Assembly (NCBI GenBank): GCA_016719925.1 | Contig: JADJYC010000003.1 | Location: 310,001 to 374,000 of the forward strand | DNA from: Crocinitomicaceae bacterium | GTDB taxonomy: Bacteria > Bacteroidota > Bacteroidia > Flavobacteriales_D > Crocinitomicaceae | Reading direction: 5' to 3' | Length of the DNA: 64,000 nucleotides | In this document: positions 1 through 8,792 of the stretch, piece after piece | Position numbering within the stretch: position 1 is the stretch's first letter | Layout: each line of letters opens with the position of its first letter | Notes under the pieces: generated by a model | The model's database searches: none | Seen by the model: only the letters and a program-made list of their open reading frames with translations | What the model was told of the DNA's origin: nothing | Position numbers and translations under genes: made by a program

Positions 1-1
1 T

Positions 2-1132
2 AATCAGGCCCGGCAAAAAATCAGTCCCGTTTATTTTGAAAATCTTGATGCTTTAAGGTTTTTGGCTGCATTCAGTGTGTTCATTTTTCACTATTTCAGA
101 GATATTAAAGCCTTTTATCCGGGAATAGAAGAAAACAGCATTTTTAAAAGTATGCTGGTTGTTGCAGATAAAGGCGGACTTGGCGTGAATTTTTTCTTTG
201 TGCTATCAGGATTTCTGATCACCTATTTGATCTTTCAGGAAAAACAAAGAACCGGAACATTCAGTCTTGGAAATTTCTTAATCCGCAGAACACTAAGAAT
301 ATGGCCTTTGTATTTTATAATCATCCTGATTGGATTTGTCCTGTTTCCTTTGATCTTTGACTGGTATCACACCATTCATAACCCTTACATGTACGTTTTC
401 TTTCTGGCCAATTTTGATGAAATCACAAATGGGCTGCATGATTCCGTTAATTTTTTGACTGCCCCCTGGTCAGTTGCAGTTGAAGAACAGTTTTATCTTT
501 TCTGGAGTATTTTACTTTTTGCATTGTTCAAATGGAATAAACTGCGTTTTGAATTTGTGATTTTGATATTGTTCATTTTGTCCTTTTGGTTCAGAGAAAT
601 TTTCTGGCACAATGAACGCGTGATTTATTATCACACTTTTTCAGTTTGTCAGGATATTCTAACCGGAGCTTTGGCGGGATTTGCCGTGTTCAATAAAAGT
701 AAATGGGTTGAATTCATCATAAGCCTTTCACGTTGGAAAATAGTGCTTGTTTATCTGGTTGGATTTGTCATTTGTCTTGCAAAAAACAAACTTTTTGCCG
801 GTCAGTTTATCATTGCCGAACGATTTGTCTTATCCCTGTTTTTTGCCTTTATTATTTTGGAACAAAGTATGGGGAAAAACTCCGTTTTTAAATGGGGAAA
901 AATTTCATTGCTGAATTATCTGGGAAAAATATCTTATGGATTTTATATGTATCATCTGATTGTGATGTTTGTTATCTGCAGATTGGTTGAAATATATCTG
1001 CCAACCGGATATTACCTGATTCCTTTGTACTTTACTGCATCACTTCTATTAACTGTATGTGCTTCTGCTGTTAGTTACAAATTTATTGAAGCTCCGTTAT
1101 TACATCTGAAAAAGAAATACGGACACGAATGA
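2..1132 (+). CDS. Acyltransferase family 3 membrane protein (5' partial)
   Basis: Integral membrane acyltransferase of the acyltransferase 3 (OafA/YrhL) family, which transfers acyl groups to surface carbohydrates or lipids. The reading frame is open from the first bases of the window, and the typical N-terminal motif 'NLDALRFLAAFSVFIFHYF' with its conserved Arg and His is already running, so the true start lies upstream and a first ATG-like codon at 62 is not the start. The motif 'FFFVLSGFLITY', the conserved 'WSVAVEEQFYLFW' block and about ten hydrophobic segments are all present. The C-terminus ends in 'FIEAPLLHLKKKYG', typical of the family. The stop overlaps the start of the next gene by 4 nt (ATGA). 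The exact acceptor cannot be read from the sequence. Confidence 0.9.
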   Translation, partial: NQARQKISPVYFENLDALRFLAAFSVFIFHYFRDIKAFYPGIEENSIFKSMLVVADKGGLGVNFFFVLSGFLITYLIFQEKQRTGTFSLGNFLIRRTLRIWPLYFIIILIGFVLFPLIFDWYHTIHNPYMYVFFLANFDEITNGLHDSVNFLTAPWSVAVEEQFYLFWSILLFALFKWNKLRFEFVILILFILSFWFREIFWHNERVIYYHTFSVCQDILTGALAGFAVFNKSKWVEFIISLSRWKIVLVYLVGFVICLAKNKLFAGQFIIAERFVLSLFFAFIILEQSMGKNSVFKWGKISLLNYLGKISYGFYMYHLIVMFVICRLVEIYLPTGYYLIPLYFTASLLLTVCASAVSYKFIEAPLLHLKKKYGHE

Positions 1133-1845
1133 GCAAAGTGTTACTCAGTCCTTTATTATGCAGCATCTTGCTAACACTCTTATTTACTAATTGTACATCT
1201 GAGTTAACAGAAAATTCTGACAAAACAAATGGCTGGAACTATAATGATTCAGAACAAAGTTGTTTGCCATCAGATTCAGTTTCAGAAATTCCTGCAGAAT
1301 TTGATGTGAAAATTTCCATGTATTTTTCAGATGAACTATTTGAAGACAGTACTTTTTCAGGAACAACCTGGTATAAAAATGATACATCTGTCTACACTGA
1401 AGGCAAACAAATATCCAATCAACCAAACGCTTATTATATCGAACCTTTTGTCATTAAAAAAGCAAACGGGAAAAAAATACTGGAAACTTTTGATGAGAAT
1501 ATCTGTGAGACCGGCGGCAGAAGTGCATGGAACAAATACATATTAAAATACGATAAACAAAGCAGACCCGTTCAGGTTGAGCATTATAAAGCTTGGTGGT
1601 ATGAAGGTTTAATGACTGAGCAGGGTGAAGAACCTGAAATAAAACCAGAAAAACCAGACTATTTTTTAAACGCAATTGTCACTTACTGCTATGATTCCCT
1701 CTTTACCTCTGAAACAACTTATTTTCCAAAACATGAACTGACTGATGTTCGGACAACGACCTATAACAAGCATTCACGGATTATTCTGGAAACATATCAA
1801 ACCAAAACCTACAAACAAAAATTCTATTTTGAGTATCCGGATTGA
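1129..1845 (+). CDS. Hypothetical lipoprotein
   Basis: Not recognised beyond being a lipoprotein. The N-terminus is a signal sequence ending in a lipobox-like 'LLFTNC' (Cys at about residue 22), so the mature protein should be lipid-anchored in the periplasm or outer membrane. The remainder is hydrophilic and rich in Tyr, Thr and Glu, with no transmembrane segment and no motif I know. The start codon overlaps the stop of the acyltransferase gene (ATGA), which suggests translational coupling and one transcript. Confidence 0.7.
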   Translation: MSKVLLSPLLCSILLTLLFTNCTSELTENSDKTNGWNYNDSEQSCLPSDSVSEIPAEFDVKISMYFSDELFEDSTFSGTTWYKNDTSVYTEGKQISNQPNAYYIEPFVIKKANGKKILETFDENICETGGRSAWNKYILKYDKQSRPVQVEHYKAWWYEGLMTEQGEEPEIKPEKPDYFLNAIVTYCYDSLFTSETTYFPKHELTDVRTTTYNKHSRIILETYQTKTYKQKFYFEYPD

Positions 1846-1879
1846 CATGCTAATTCAAAATCGTTGATTATTTTTAGTC

Positions 1880-2638
1880 ATGCGTTTAGGAATTACATCC
1901 CTGGTTTTAATTTTCTGCTGCACTTCATTTCACTCAAAAGGATCTGAAGTAAAAGATTCACTTGCAGAAATCTCAGAGAGTAAAAATGAGCGGGGATCAT
2001 TTTTTGAAGCGTCCTGGAGACCGGTTGGATTAAGTTTGCTTAGTGTTGCACTGATGACTGATTCTTCCAAATTTGGATTACAAACTTTGATACGGCAACC
2101 TTTTAATGGTTATACAAATCACGCTGATGATTACTTACAATATGTGCCGGGTATAATTTTATATTCAGCAGATTTGTTTGGTGCAAAATCAAAAAACACA
2201 GTCTGGAATCAAACCAAGTATTTTGCCATGTCTGAGCTATTCACAGCAGGAATTGTACACGCATTAAAACTGAGTTTAAAAGTTCAGCGGCCAAATAACG
2301 GAGCCTATACCGCTTATCCGTCAGGTCACACTTCTCAGGCATTTGTACAGAGTCAGGTTTTATACAACGAGTTTAAGGATTCAAATAAACTGCTTGCATA
2401 CAGTGGTTTTTTATTTTCCATGCCAACCGGCGCACTTCGAATAATTAATAACAAACACTGGTTACCGGATGTATTGTTAGGTGCAGGTATAGCTATGCTT
2501 GTGACCAACACGGTTTATTATTTTGAACCGCTGAAAAACTGGAATCCCTGGAAGAAAAAAAATAAAAAAACGGATATTGGTTTTATTCCCACTTGGAATG
2601 ATGATTATTTTGGCGGATATTTGAGTATTAAATTCTGA
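1880..2638 (+). CDS. PAP2-family phosphatase
   Basis: Type 2 phosphatidic acid phosphatase superfamily protein, which hydrolyses lipid phosphates or pyrophosphates at the membrane. All three motifs are visible: K130-x6-R137-P138, PSGH at 147-150, and R187-x5-H193-x3-D197, which hold the phosphate and supply the catalytic His and Asp. An N-terminal hydrophobic stretch (residues 5-17) looks like a signal peptide, and the family core has fewer membrane spans than the integral PAP2 enzymes. The gene is followed after 2 nt by the NlpC/P60 gene, so the two are probably co-transcribed. The substrate (undecaprenyl pyrophosphate, phosphatidic acid or a lipid A intermediate) is not determined by the sequence. 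Confidence 0.88.
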   Translation: MRLGITSLVLIFCCTSFHSKGSEVKDSLAEISESKNERGSFFEASWRPVGLSLLSVALMTDSSKFGLQTLIRQPFNGYTNHADDYLQYVPGIILYSADLFGAKSKNTVWNQTKYFAMSELFTAGIVHALKLSLKVQRPNNGAYTAYPSGHTSQAFVQSQVLYNEFKDSNKLLAYSGFLFSMPTGALRIINNKHWLPDVLLGAGIAMLVTNTVYYFEPLKNWNPWKKKNKKTDIGFIPTWNDDYFGGYLSIKF

Positions 2639-2640
2639 TT

Positions 2641-3411
2641 ATGATTAGCATAAGTGATTACGGGATCTGTAATTTATCTATCGTACCTGTTCGGGCTGAG
2701 GCTTCTGACAGATCAGAAATTGTCACCCAGCTTTTGTTTGGTGATTTTGTGCAGATACTTGAAAAAGGTGAACCCTGGATCAAGATCCGGTTTGCCCGTG
2801 ACAATTATGAAGGCTGGATGGATTTCAAACAATTGTCTTATATTGATCAGGGTACTTATGAAGCCGGTACAGCAAGCCGTCAGAAAGTTTTATTTGAGCC
2901 CATTCTTGAATTGGAGGGCCCAAAAGGAATTCAGAATATAATGATGGGATCTGATCTTCCGTTTTATAAAGACGGTAAACTGCGGTTAGGTTCAGAAATT
3001 TATACCGTGCTTTCACCGGTGGACATGGAAATTGTCCCTGATCTTTTTGAAACCGCAGAGATTTACCTTAACACTCCGTATCTCTGGGGAGGTAAATCCA
3101 TTTTTGGAATAGATTGTTCAGGACTCATTCAACTTGTATTTAAAATTTGCGGTGTTGATTTACCAAGAAATGCCTCTGAGCAGGAAAAAATTGGAAACAC
3201 TATTTCATTTTCTGACCGCAAAGCAGGTGATCTCGCTTATTTCATCAACGCAGATGGTAAAGTTCATCATGTTGGATTACTTGCTGGTCCGCATGAAATA
3301 ATTCATGCCGCCGGGCGTGTCAGAAAAGATCGCTTTGATGAAAATGGAATTTATAACCTTGATCTGGAAAAACAAACCCATAAACTTTACTCTATAAAAA
3401 GAGTTCACTGA
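2641..3411 (+). CDS. NlpC/P60 (C40) peptidase with SH3-type N-terminal domains
   Basis: Cell-wall cysteine peptidase, expected to cleave the gamma-D-Glu-diaminopimelate or related bond of muropeptides. Residues 1-70 form a bacterial SH3-like domain and residues 80-130 probably a second one. The C40 catalytic domain follows, with 'YLWGG' at 147, the catalytic Cys159 in 'GIDCSGL', His210 in 'VHHVGLL' and His222 in 'IIHAAG', the usual Cys-His-His triad. No signal peptide is evident, which is common for the Bacteroidota members of this SH3-NlpC type that process imported muropeptides in the cytoplasm. It lies 2 nt from the genes on both sides, in an apparent operon with the PAP2 phosphatase and the STAS-like protein. 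Confidence 0.92.
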   Translation: MISISDYGICNLSIVPVRAEASDRSEIVTQLLFGDFVQILEKGEPWIKIRFARDNYEGWMDFKQLSYIDQGTYEAGTASRQKVLFEPILELEGPKGIQNIMMGSDLPFYKDGKLRLGSEIYTVLSPVDMEIVPDLFETAEIYLNTPYLWGGKSIFGIDCSGLIQLVFKICGVDLPRNASEQEKIGNTISFSDRKAGDLAYFINADGKVHHVGLLAGPHEIIHAAGRVRKDRFDENGIYNLDLEKQTHKLYSIKRVH

Positions 3412-3413
3412 AA

Positions 3414-3836
3414 ATGACAGCGCAGGAACAAATATTGATCATTGAAAAAGAAATAATTGTTCCGGCTTTATTTGCATTGAAACTTTATAATAATGGGATT
3501 GTTGAAGTGGCCTGGGATCCAAAACTTGAAGTAATTGACGCTTCTATTCTCAAAAAACTTACAGAATCCATGGGTAAAATCAGCAAAGGTGAACGCATGC
3601 CGGTATATGTTCACACAAATGCTTTTATGGATTTGACTCAGGATGCCAAAGAATATGCCGGAACGCTGGCAGCTCAGGAATTTACGCTGGCTAATGCAAT
3701 ATTAGTTGATAATCTGGCAAAAAAAATTCTCTACAATTTCTTCATTAAGTTCTATGGTTTGTCTTCACCGCACAAAGCATTTAAAAGCCGGGAAACTGCT
3801 TTTGAATGGTTGCTTATGCTAAAAGCGAAACAGTAA
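3414..3836 (+). CDS. STAS/SpoIIAA-like small protein of unknown function
   Basis: A 140-residue soluble protein. The pattern of a beta-rich first half with 'NGIVEVAWDP', a middle strand 'MPVYVHTN', and a C-terminal helix ending in 'AFEWLLML' resembles the STAS/SpoIIAA-like fold proteins that are common in Bacteroidota. No catalytic or phosphorylation residue can be assigned with certainty. It starts 2 nt after the NlpC/P60 gene, so it is the last gene of the likely three-gene operon. The family assignment is by overall pattern only. Confidence 0.6.
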   Translation: MTAQEQILIIEKEIIVPALFALKLYNNGIVEVAWDPKLEVIDASILKKLTESMGKISKGERMPVYVHTNAFMDLTQDAKEYAGTLAAQEFTLANAILVDNLAKKILYNFFIKFYGLSSPHKAFKSRETAFEWLLMLKAKQ

Positions 3837-4189
3837 TTCATCCTCTTTTTACCGCAGAATTAAAATTCAGACAGTTCACTCAAAAAAAACTACCGTTCAG
3901 GATTTGTTACTTTTCTGAATGCAATGTATTCTTACTTTTACTACAAGGGTTATACATAATGAGTCCCGGTTCTGAACCTCATTTCTTTTCATAGGGTTTA
4001 ATTGGTTAACAGTACAAGGCGTACTAAAAGAGTTCAGAACCGGGGTTACTCGTTAAGGTCAGTGTGAGAGCGGAGTGTGAGATTGAGTTTGAAGCATGAA
4101 TGTTTTGAATAAAAAAACCTAAAAATTCTAAAGGTCTAAATCTTAAAAGTGTATTCAAAAAATCCTTTGGCAAAATGGCTTTTGTTGTC
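3837..4189. other. Intergenic region with long imperfect inverted repeat
   Basis: No gene is seen between two converging genes. Arms at 3961-3977 and 4032-4051 are inverted copies of each other: the left reads GAGTCCCGGTTCTGAAC and the reverse complement of the right reads GAGTAACCCCGGTTCTGAAC. About 54 bases separate them. There is no T-run directly behind either arm, so it does not look like a simple intrinsic terminator. A short repeat shared with the region near 52.6 kb lies at 4118-4144. Confidence 0.6.
4118..4144. repeat. Dispersed low-complexity repeat, copy A
   Basis: The reverse complement of this stretch reads as 'aagatttagacctttagaat' followed by 'ttttagg', the same words that make up the tandem repeat at 52555-52710 on the plus strand. 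It is therefore an inverted, isolated copy of an intergenic repeat family used elsewhere in this window. Confidence 0.55.
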
Positions 4190-4534
4190 CTAACCACCAA
4201 TCTTTTTCACCCGATACTTCATCTCAGTCAGCAAATTCATCACTTTCACAACCTGATTTCCCTGAATAAGAATTTCACCATCTTTTGCTGAGCCACCGAC
4301 ACCGCATTTTTGTTTCAATAGTTTTCCCAATGTTTCCAGATCATCTGCGCTACCAATAAAGCCTGTAACCAAAGTAGCTTCTTTTCCATTGCGCTGCTTT
4401 TTGTCCAGCTGAACGCGCAAATCCTGCTGCTGCGGAGGAAGGGTTGTCTGATCATCCTGATCGTCTGACTGATATTCAAAATGCGGATTGGTTGAATAAA
4501 CCATCTGATTGCGGTTGATGTTTTTCTTGCTCAT
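4190..4534 (-). CDS. SUI1/YciH-family translation initiation factor-like protein
   Basis: Bacterial homologue of eukaryotic initiation factor 1 (SUI1/YciH), thought to bind the small ribosomal subunit and influence initiation fidelity. The C-terminal 75 residues carry the typical core, including 'KLLKQKCGVGGSAKDGEI' and 'ILIQGNQ', the family's basic RNA-binding region. The start at 4534 (protein MSKKNINRN) is preferred over an in-frame ATG at 4600 because the latter would add a hydrophobic extension reaching into the upstream gene. The start lies 1 nt after the stop of the glycerophosphodiesterase gene. Confidence 0.9.
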   Translation of the reverse strand: MSKKNINRNQMVYSTNPHFEYQSDDQDDQTTLPPQQQDLRVQLDKKQRNGKEATLVTGFIGSADDLETLGKLLKQKCGVGGSAKDGEILIQGNQVVKVMNLLTEMKYRVKKIGG

Positions 4535-4535
4535 A

Positions 4536-5354
4536 TCAATAAACAAATTTACGGGTATATGAAATGTTATCTGTAATAATTCTTTTTGGAGCAAATTCAA
4601 TTCCGCGCTTTATCTCACTTTGTGTTTTAACACCAAAGAGCGAAAACGGAATCTGATTTATTTCAAACTGATTTCTGATTTCATCATTAAAAAAAGAGGC
4701 ATCAAAACAAACCTCATCAATGGATCCGGTTTGAAAATACTGAATTGCAAGTTCTTCATTCTGCGTTTCAAAACTCCGTACAATACTGCTGTCTGTGAGA
4801 CTATTCATTAGTGAGATATTGAGCGCGTTTACCACAATTTTTGTTTTCTGAAGATGATTGTACGGCAACAAAATTCTGTTTAAAGATCTGTTGAAAATTC
4901 CATAATCCACATTTGCAGAATCACAATAATTATAGGGTTTTAAGTCCAGAATAACATTCCGGTTCCTTTCAAAAATTACCGAAAGTCCATCTTCCAGAGT
5001 CATCAGTTCAAATCTTGTCTGATATAAATTAAGATCATTCAGTTCATTCAAATTATAATTTGAAATGCAACCGGAAAGTTTGGAATTTGCATCAAGATAT
5101 TCGTCATGATACAAAACAAGCACACTGTCTCTGGTCATCTGTACATCCAATTCAACACCATCTGCATCCAGTACATCCAACGCATATAAAACAGACTCTT
5201 TTGTGTTTGCCGGATAAATCCAACGTTCAGGATAAAGCGATGTCCCTGCATGCCCGTAGACGAGCATGTCATTTTTCAATTCTTCTTTTTCACATCCTGT
5301 GTTAAGGATGATCAGAATTACCAAACATGTAGTTAACGCCCAACGCAAATTCAT
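4536..5354 (-). CDS. Glycerophosphodiester phosphodiesterase-like lipoprotein
   Basis: GDPD-family protein, whose members split glycerophosphodiesters into glycerol 3-phosphate and an alcohol. A lipoprotein signal ends in 'ILNTGC'. The TIM-barrel core follows, with a first motif 'YGHAGTSLYP...PANT', then 'DGVELDVQMTRD' containing the metal-binding Glu and Asp, and 'VLYHDEYL' with the catalytic His. The usual first motif is HRG...PENT; here the Arg is Ala and the Glu is Ala, which is unusual and may alter activity. The start at 5354 (MNLRWALT) fits the signal peptide better than the ATG at 5381. The gene overlaps the end of the upstream gene by 53 nt. Confidence 0.8.
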   Translation of the reverse strand: MNLRWALTTCLVILIILNTGCEKEELKNDMLVYGHAGTSLYPERWIYPANTKESVLYALDVLDADGVELDVQMTRDSVLVLYHDEYLDANSKLSGCISNYNLNELNDLNLYQTRFELMTLEDGLSVIFERNRNVILDLKPYNYCDSANVDYGIFNRSLNRILLPYNHLQKTKIVVNALNISLMNSLTDSSIVRSFETQNEELAIQYFQTGSIDEVCFDASFFNDEIRNQFEINQIPFSLFGVKTQSEIKRGIEFAPKRIITDNISYTRKFVY

Positions 5355-5814
5355 AATTGATGTATCCGGTAGTTCCGTCATTTGAACCGGTAATATTTGT
5401 AAACTGATTGATCACTGCACCTAAACCCAAAACACTGAAAATTTCCATTTTTTTTCCCATTGATCTGATTGTTGTAAACTGCAGCTGAATATCTGAAAGT
5501 GTCAGTGACACAGTTGATTTATTTTCATGAAAAAAACTTGCAGAAATACCCTGACCAAATTTCCAGTTTGATTCTCCAAAAACAAATTTATAGCCCAGAC
5601 TTAATCCGGGAGTATGATTTTCAAAAACGTAATCCGGTCCGTAATATTTTAATCCGAATTTGGCCTGATGTTTTCCAAAATCAAACAGTACTGAAGCATC
5701 ATAATAAAGCCCGATACGGTTGAATCCTGTTTGTAAACTTATTCCCGGTTTGAATTGTGATTTTCCACAAACAGAAAAAGATATCAATATGGCAAAAACC
5801 AGCAGACGGAACAT
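5302..5814 (-). CDS. Hypothetical outer-membrane beta-barrel protein
   Basis: A 170-residue protein with a signal peptide (residues 1-19, 'MFRLLVFAILISFSVCGKS') followed by alternating hydrophobic and polar residues with many Gly and aromatic positions, the pattern of a small outer-membrane beta barrel. No specific family is recognised. Its 3' end overlaps the start of the glycerophosphodiesterase-like gene by 53 nt, and it begins 9 nt downstream of the patatin gene, so these are likely one operon with the upstream patatin. Confidence 0.6.
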   Translation of the reverse strand: MFRLLVFAILISFSVCGKSQFKPGISLQTGFNRIGLYYDASVLFDFGKHQAKFGLKYYGPDYVFENHTPGLSLGYKFVFGESNWKFGQGISASFFHENKSTVSLTLSDIQLQFTTIRSMGKKMEIFSVLGLGAVINQFTNITGSNDGTTGYINYEFALGVNYMFGNSDHP

Positions 5815-5823
5815 TTCTAAAAC

Positions 5824-8064
5824 CTAATTCAGATTAAGTAATTCAAACAATCGTTCGGTCTGGGCTTTGTTATAATCATTTCTGAAAATACGGATGATAT
5901 CATTTTTCTCACGTTGTGTAAGATGCCAGCTTAATGATATCAGATCAGAAGGATCTTTACGCAGAATAAATGTCACACGGTCAACCGGAACATCACCACA
6001 ATATCCTCCTTCAAAAAGTTCTTCAGCATTATACTCCTGCGCATGCTGAAAATTGCCATAAAAATTTGAAACCGGTTTAAGAATTCTTTCAAAAAGAGAC
6101 ATTGGTCCCTGATTAATCATATCATAATCCTTGTTGATATCTCTGACTTCAACAACAACTACACCGCTGGTGTGTTCAGCTAACCAATCTTTAATTCCGT
6201 CAATAAAACGCACGGTTGTTTTAGTTCCGTAGTTATCTCTGATTCCAGCATCCATCACTTGTATTTCAGGATTTGTAGGCAGAGAAACCATTGGTAAAAC
6301 ATAGGGAAATGTTGAACTCATTCGGATGACAGAAGTGAATTTTGTTCTGAACGCTTCATTGTTTTCAAATAATTTGATGTACTCAATATTTTCTGGTCCG
6401 ACACCTTTTTTGGAATAATCCATACCATTCAGAAATGCCATTGGTTGTGTTGCAATAATCATTCTTCTTCCGTCATTAATAATGGTAGGTGTAAAAATCA
6501 TCTGAGGAATTTCAGCCAGAAACTCCGGCAATACATATGCATCAAACGGCTTGTCAAAAACACTGTCGGTATTAAAATTCATTTGTTGTTCAAAAGCGTA
6601 TCCCCTGTCCATGAGATAGGTTTTTCCGTCAATTTCTTTTTTCTTGAATCGAAGAAAGATGTCATGACTAGCAAGGTTGAATGCAACGCTGTTAAGCAGG
6701 TCTCTAGAAATTTTTTCGAGATACAGAGAATCACTTAGATTTACTGTTGAATCGCTGAGAGACTGATAATAAATTTCGCGGTAATAGGCGGCGCCAATCA
6801 TTCCGCCAGATGCACCGGTCATCATGTGTACATTTGGAAAAAACTGGTGATTGGATTTAATATCAAGTCGTTGCAAAATGTATGTTGTCCACATGGCAGC
6901 GCTCAAACCACCACCGGATGCATTAATAATGACAAGTTTTGGTCTTACTTTATTTTGTGCAACACTTGCCTTTTTATACCAGTTGTCAAGAATCTCATAC
7001 TGGTGTTTAATATCAGATGATAGCGATGCTGAATCATATTGTATTTCTTTGAGATGGGCAAGATTGTATTCCGGCTTGTTTGCATAACTCAAACCATAAG
7101 CAAAATTTTTGGGCTGAAAAAAATCAGTGCTGACTGATATCACGTTAATGATTAAAAAAACCACCACAATCATACTTACTGCCCAGCCTTTAAACCAGGA
7201 ATAAAAAATGGTAATTACCATCAGAAAAACAGTAAAGAGTAGTATCGCGCTTGCACCTGAAGGAATTTGTATTGGTCCGAAATCCTGAAAAATACCAAGC
7301 AATAAGAAAGAAATAATCATGGCTACTTCAAAATATGAAGCGTTCATATGATTTTGTTTAAATACTTCTCTTAAAATATGCCTGTCATAATGTTTTGCTT
7401 CACGTGCAAGATGCAATTTAATGAGTGAAGAAAAATAATAGGAAGGCTGATACGTATGATAATCTCTGGACTCAAACCAATATTTTTTTTTGATGAACAG
7501 TGTTCCTGTTGATGCATTGAGATTTTTTTTCTTGTTGAATCTCAATTTTTGAAAATCAACGTTGGTTTTGAAGAAATATAAAACGGATAACGTAATAAAA
7601 AATACAATTCCTCCGGTAAATGAAATCAGATCAATAAATATTTCTGAATTGCCTCTTAACTCTTCATTTGCCTGTACATCATAAATATTATAACAGATTA
7701 CCAGATAAAACAATGTAGGAATAGTTGAATTGTTGATACAGAATTTGTAGAACGGTCTGGATAATGTTGCAATAAAAGGAAATAATGGTCCGAATATAAT
7801 GTAGCTGTACAGGTGGAATGCCATAAAAAATCCGCCAACAGAAAAACCAAGAATAATAAAAGACAACCAATCTACTTTACCATAATATTCAGGTGAAAGA
7901 AAAAGGTAAGGCAATCCCATTTTAACGCCGATGTTTTGCGTGGCAAAACCAAACAAAACAATCCAGAGCACTAAAAGCAGGTGATTTTTTTTGAATTGTA
8001 AAAACAGCAACTGCACCGGAAAAAACCGGATAATAATCAGGCTGATTTTTTTAAACTTCTTCAT
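5824..8064 (-). CDS. Membrane-anchored patatin-like phospholipase
   Basis: Large 746-residue protein with an N-terminal membrane half (about residues 30-315, six to eight hydrophobic segments) joined to a patatin-like lipid acyl hydrolase domain. The catalytic domain starts near residue 375 with 'INASGGGLSAAMW', giving the Gly-rich oxyanion loop. It contains the nucleophile elbow 'TGASGG' with Ser419, and a later 'VMDAGIRDNYG' with the Asp of the Ser-Asp dyad. Both catalytic residues are therefore intact. The protein probably acts on membrane phospholipids at the inner membrane face. Start at the ATG 8064 (MKKFKK) with a basic N-terminus. The substrate cannot be inferred. Confidence 0.85.
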   Translation of the reverse strand: MKKFKKISLIIIRFFPVQLLFLQFKKNHLLLVLWIVLFGFATQNIGVKMGLPYLFLSPEYYGKVDWLSFIILGFSVGGFFMAFHLYSYIIFGPLFPFIATLSRPFYKFCINNSTIPTLFYLVICYNIYDVQANEELRGNSEIFIDLISFTGGIVFFITLSVLYFFKTNVDFQKLRFNKKKNLNASTGTLFIKKKYWFESRDYHTYQPSYYFSSLIKLHLAREAKHYDRHILREVFKQNHMNASYFEVAMIISFLLLGIFQDFGPIQIPSGASAILLFTVFLMVITIFYSWFKGWAVSMIVVVFLIINVISVSTDFFQPKNFAYGLSYANKPEYNLAHLKEIQYDSASLSSDIKHQYEILDNWYKKASVAQNKVRPKLVIINASGGGLSAAMWTTYILQRLDIKSNHQFFPNVHMMTGASGGMIGAAYYREIYYQSLSDSTVNLSDSLYLEKISRDLLNSVAFNLASHDIFLRFKKKEIDGKTYLMDRGYAFEQQMNFNTDSVFDKPFDAYVLPEFLAEIPQMIFTPTIINDGRRMIIATQPMAFLNGMDYSKKGVGPENIEYIKLFENNEAFRTKFTSVIRMSSTFPYVLPMVSLPTNPEIQVMDAGIRDNYGTKTTVRFIDGIKDWLAEHTSGVVVVEVRDINKDYDMINQGPMSLFERILKPVSNFYGNFQHAQEYNAEELFEGGYCGDVPVDRVTFILRKDPSDLISLSWHLTQREKNDIIRIFRNDYNKAQTERLFELLNLN

Positions 8065-8180
8065 GGATGAAGTTATTGCTCAGAAACCGGGTTAGTTTGT
8101 AGTGGGTAAAAGATATGTAAGATACGTACCGGAATCCAATATGTTCCTATAATTTACAAAATAACTCAACACAAGTCAAG

Positions 8181-8792
8181 TTATTTCCATTCCAGCTTAC
8201 CGGAACAGTTTACCTCAAAACGATATTTATAGGATTTGCCAAATTTGGAAAGCAGGGAATCCTGGAAAGATTTTTTACTGAAAACCTTATCATTGCAATT
8301 GTATTCAGCAGCTACAATGGTTGTGTCATAAACGAGTGCAAATGCTGCGCCTGACTGAATTTTATCCATATCCTTTTCAAGCAGAACTGATTCACAATTT
8401 TCACCAAAACAATCCAGCCAGTTATAAAATGCGTTTTGGGTTTTAATTGAATCAGAAAAGGAATAATAATAGAGGGATGCAGATTCCTTATCTTCACTGT
8501 TAACCATGGATTTAAGGCTGAAGTTTAACTTGGAAAATGAACTGTAACCAAACCGGTCAACCGGATGTGATTTTAAATTAGAAATTGTGTCAAAAAGATA
8601 AAGCTGGGAATTGACAAAATCATTCAGTTTCTGAATTTTTAAAATAGGGTTAGGATTATTTGAACTTGCAGGAGCAGGCTCATTACCGGTTTGTCCGGCA
8701 AGTTCTTCAAAACTGATCACTTCTTGGGGTGCTTGTTCCTGTTCACAGGCAAGAAATGAAAATAAAACTAAACCAAAATATATCTTTTTCAT
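8181..8792 (-). CDS. Hypothetical lipoprotein
   Basis: Protein of about 203 residues with a lipoprotein signal, 'MKKIYFGLVLFSFLAC', so it should be anchored in the envelope. The mature part begins with an acidic and Pro/Asn-rich linker and has several Cys residues later ('DCFGENCES', 'YNCNDK', 'VNCSGK') that could form disulphides. No family is recognised. The start at 8792 is chosen because it overlaps the upstream stop as ATGA; an ATG two codons upstream at 8798 is the alternative. Confidence 0.65.
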   Translation of the reverse strand: MKKIYFGLVLFSFLACEQEQAPQEVISFEELAGQTGNEPAPASSNNPNPILKIQKLNDFVNSQLYLFDTISNLKSHPVDRFGYSSFSKLNFSLKSMVNSEDKESASLYYYSFSDSIKTQNAFYNWLDCFGENCESVLLEKDMDKIQSGAAFALVYDTTIVAAEYNCNDKVFSKKSFQDSLLSKFGKSYKYRFEVNCSGKLEWK

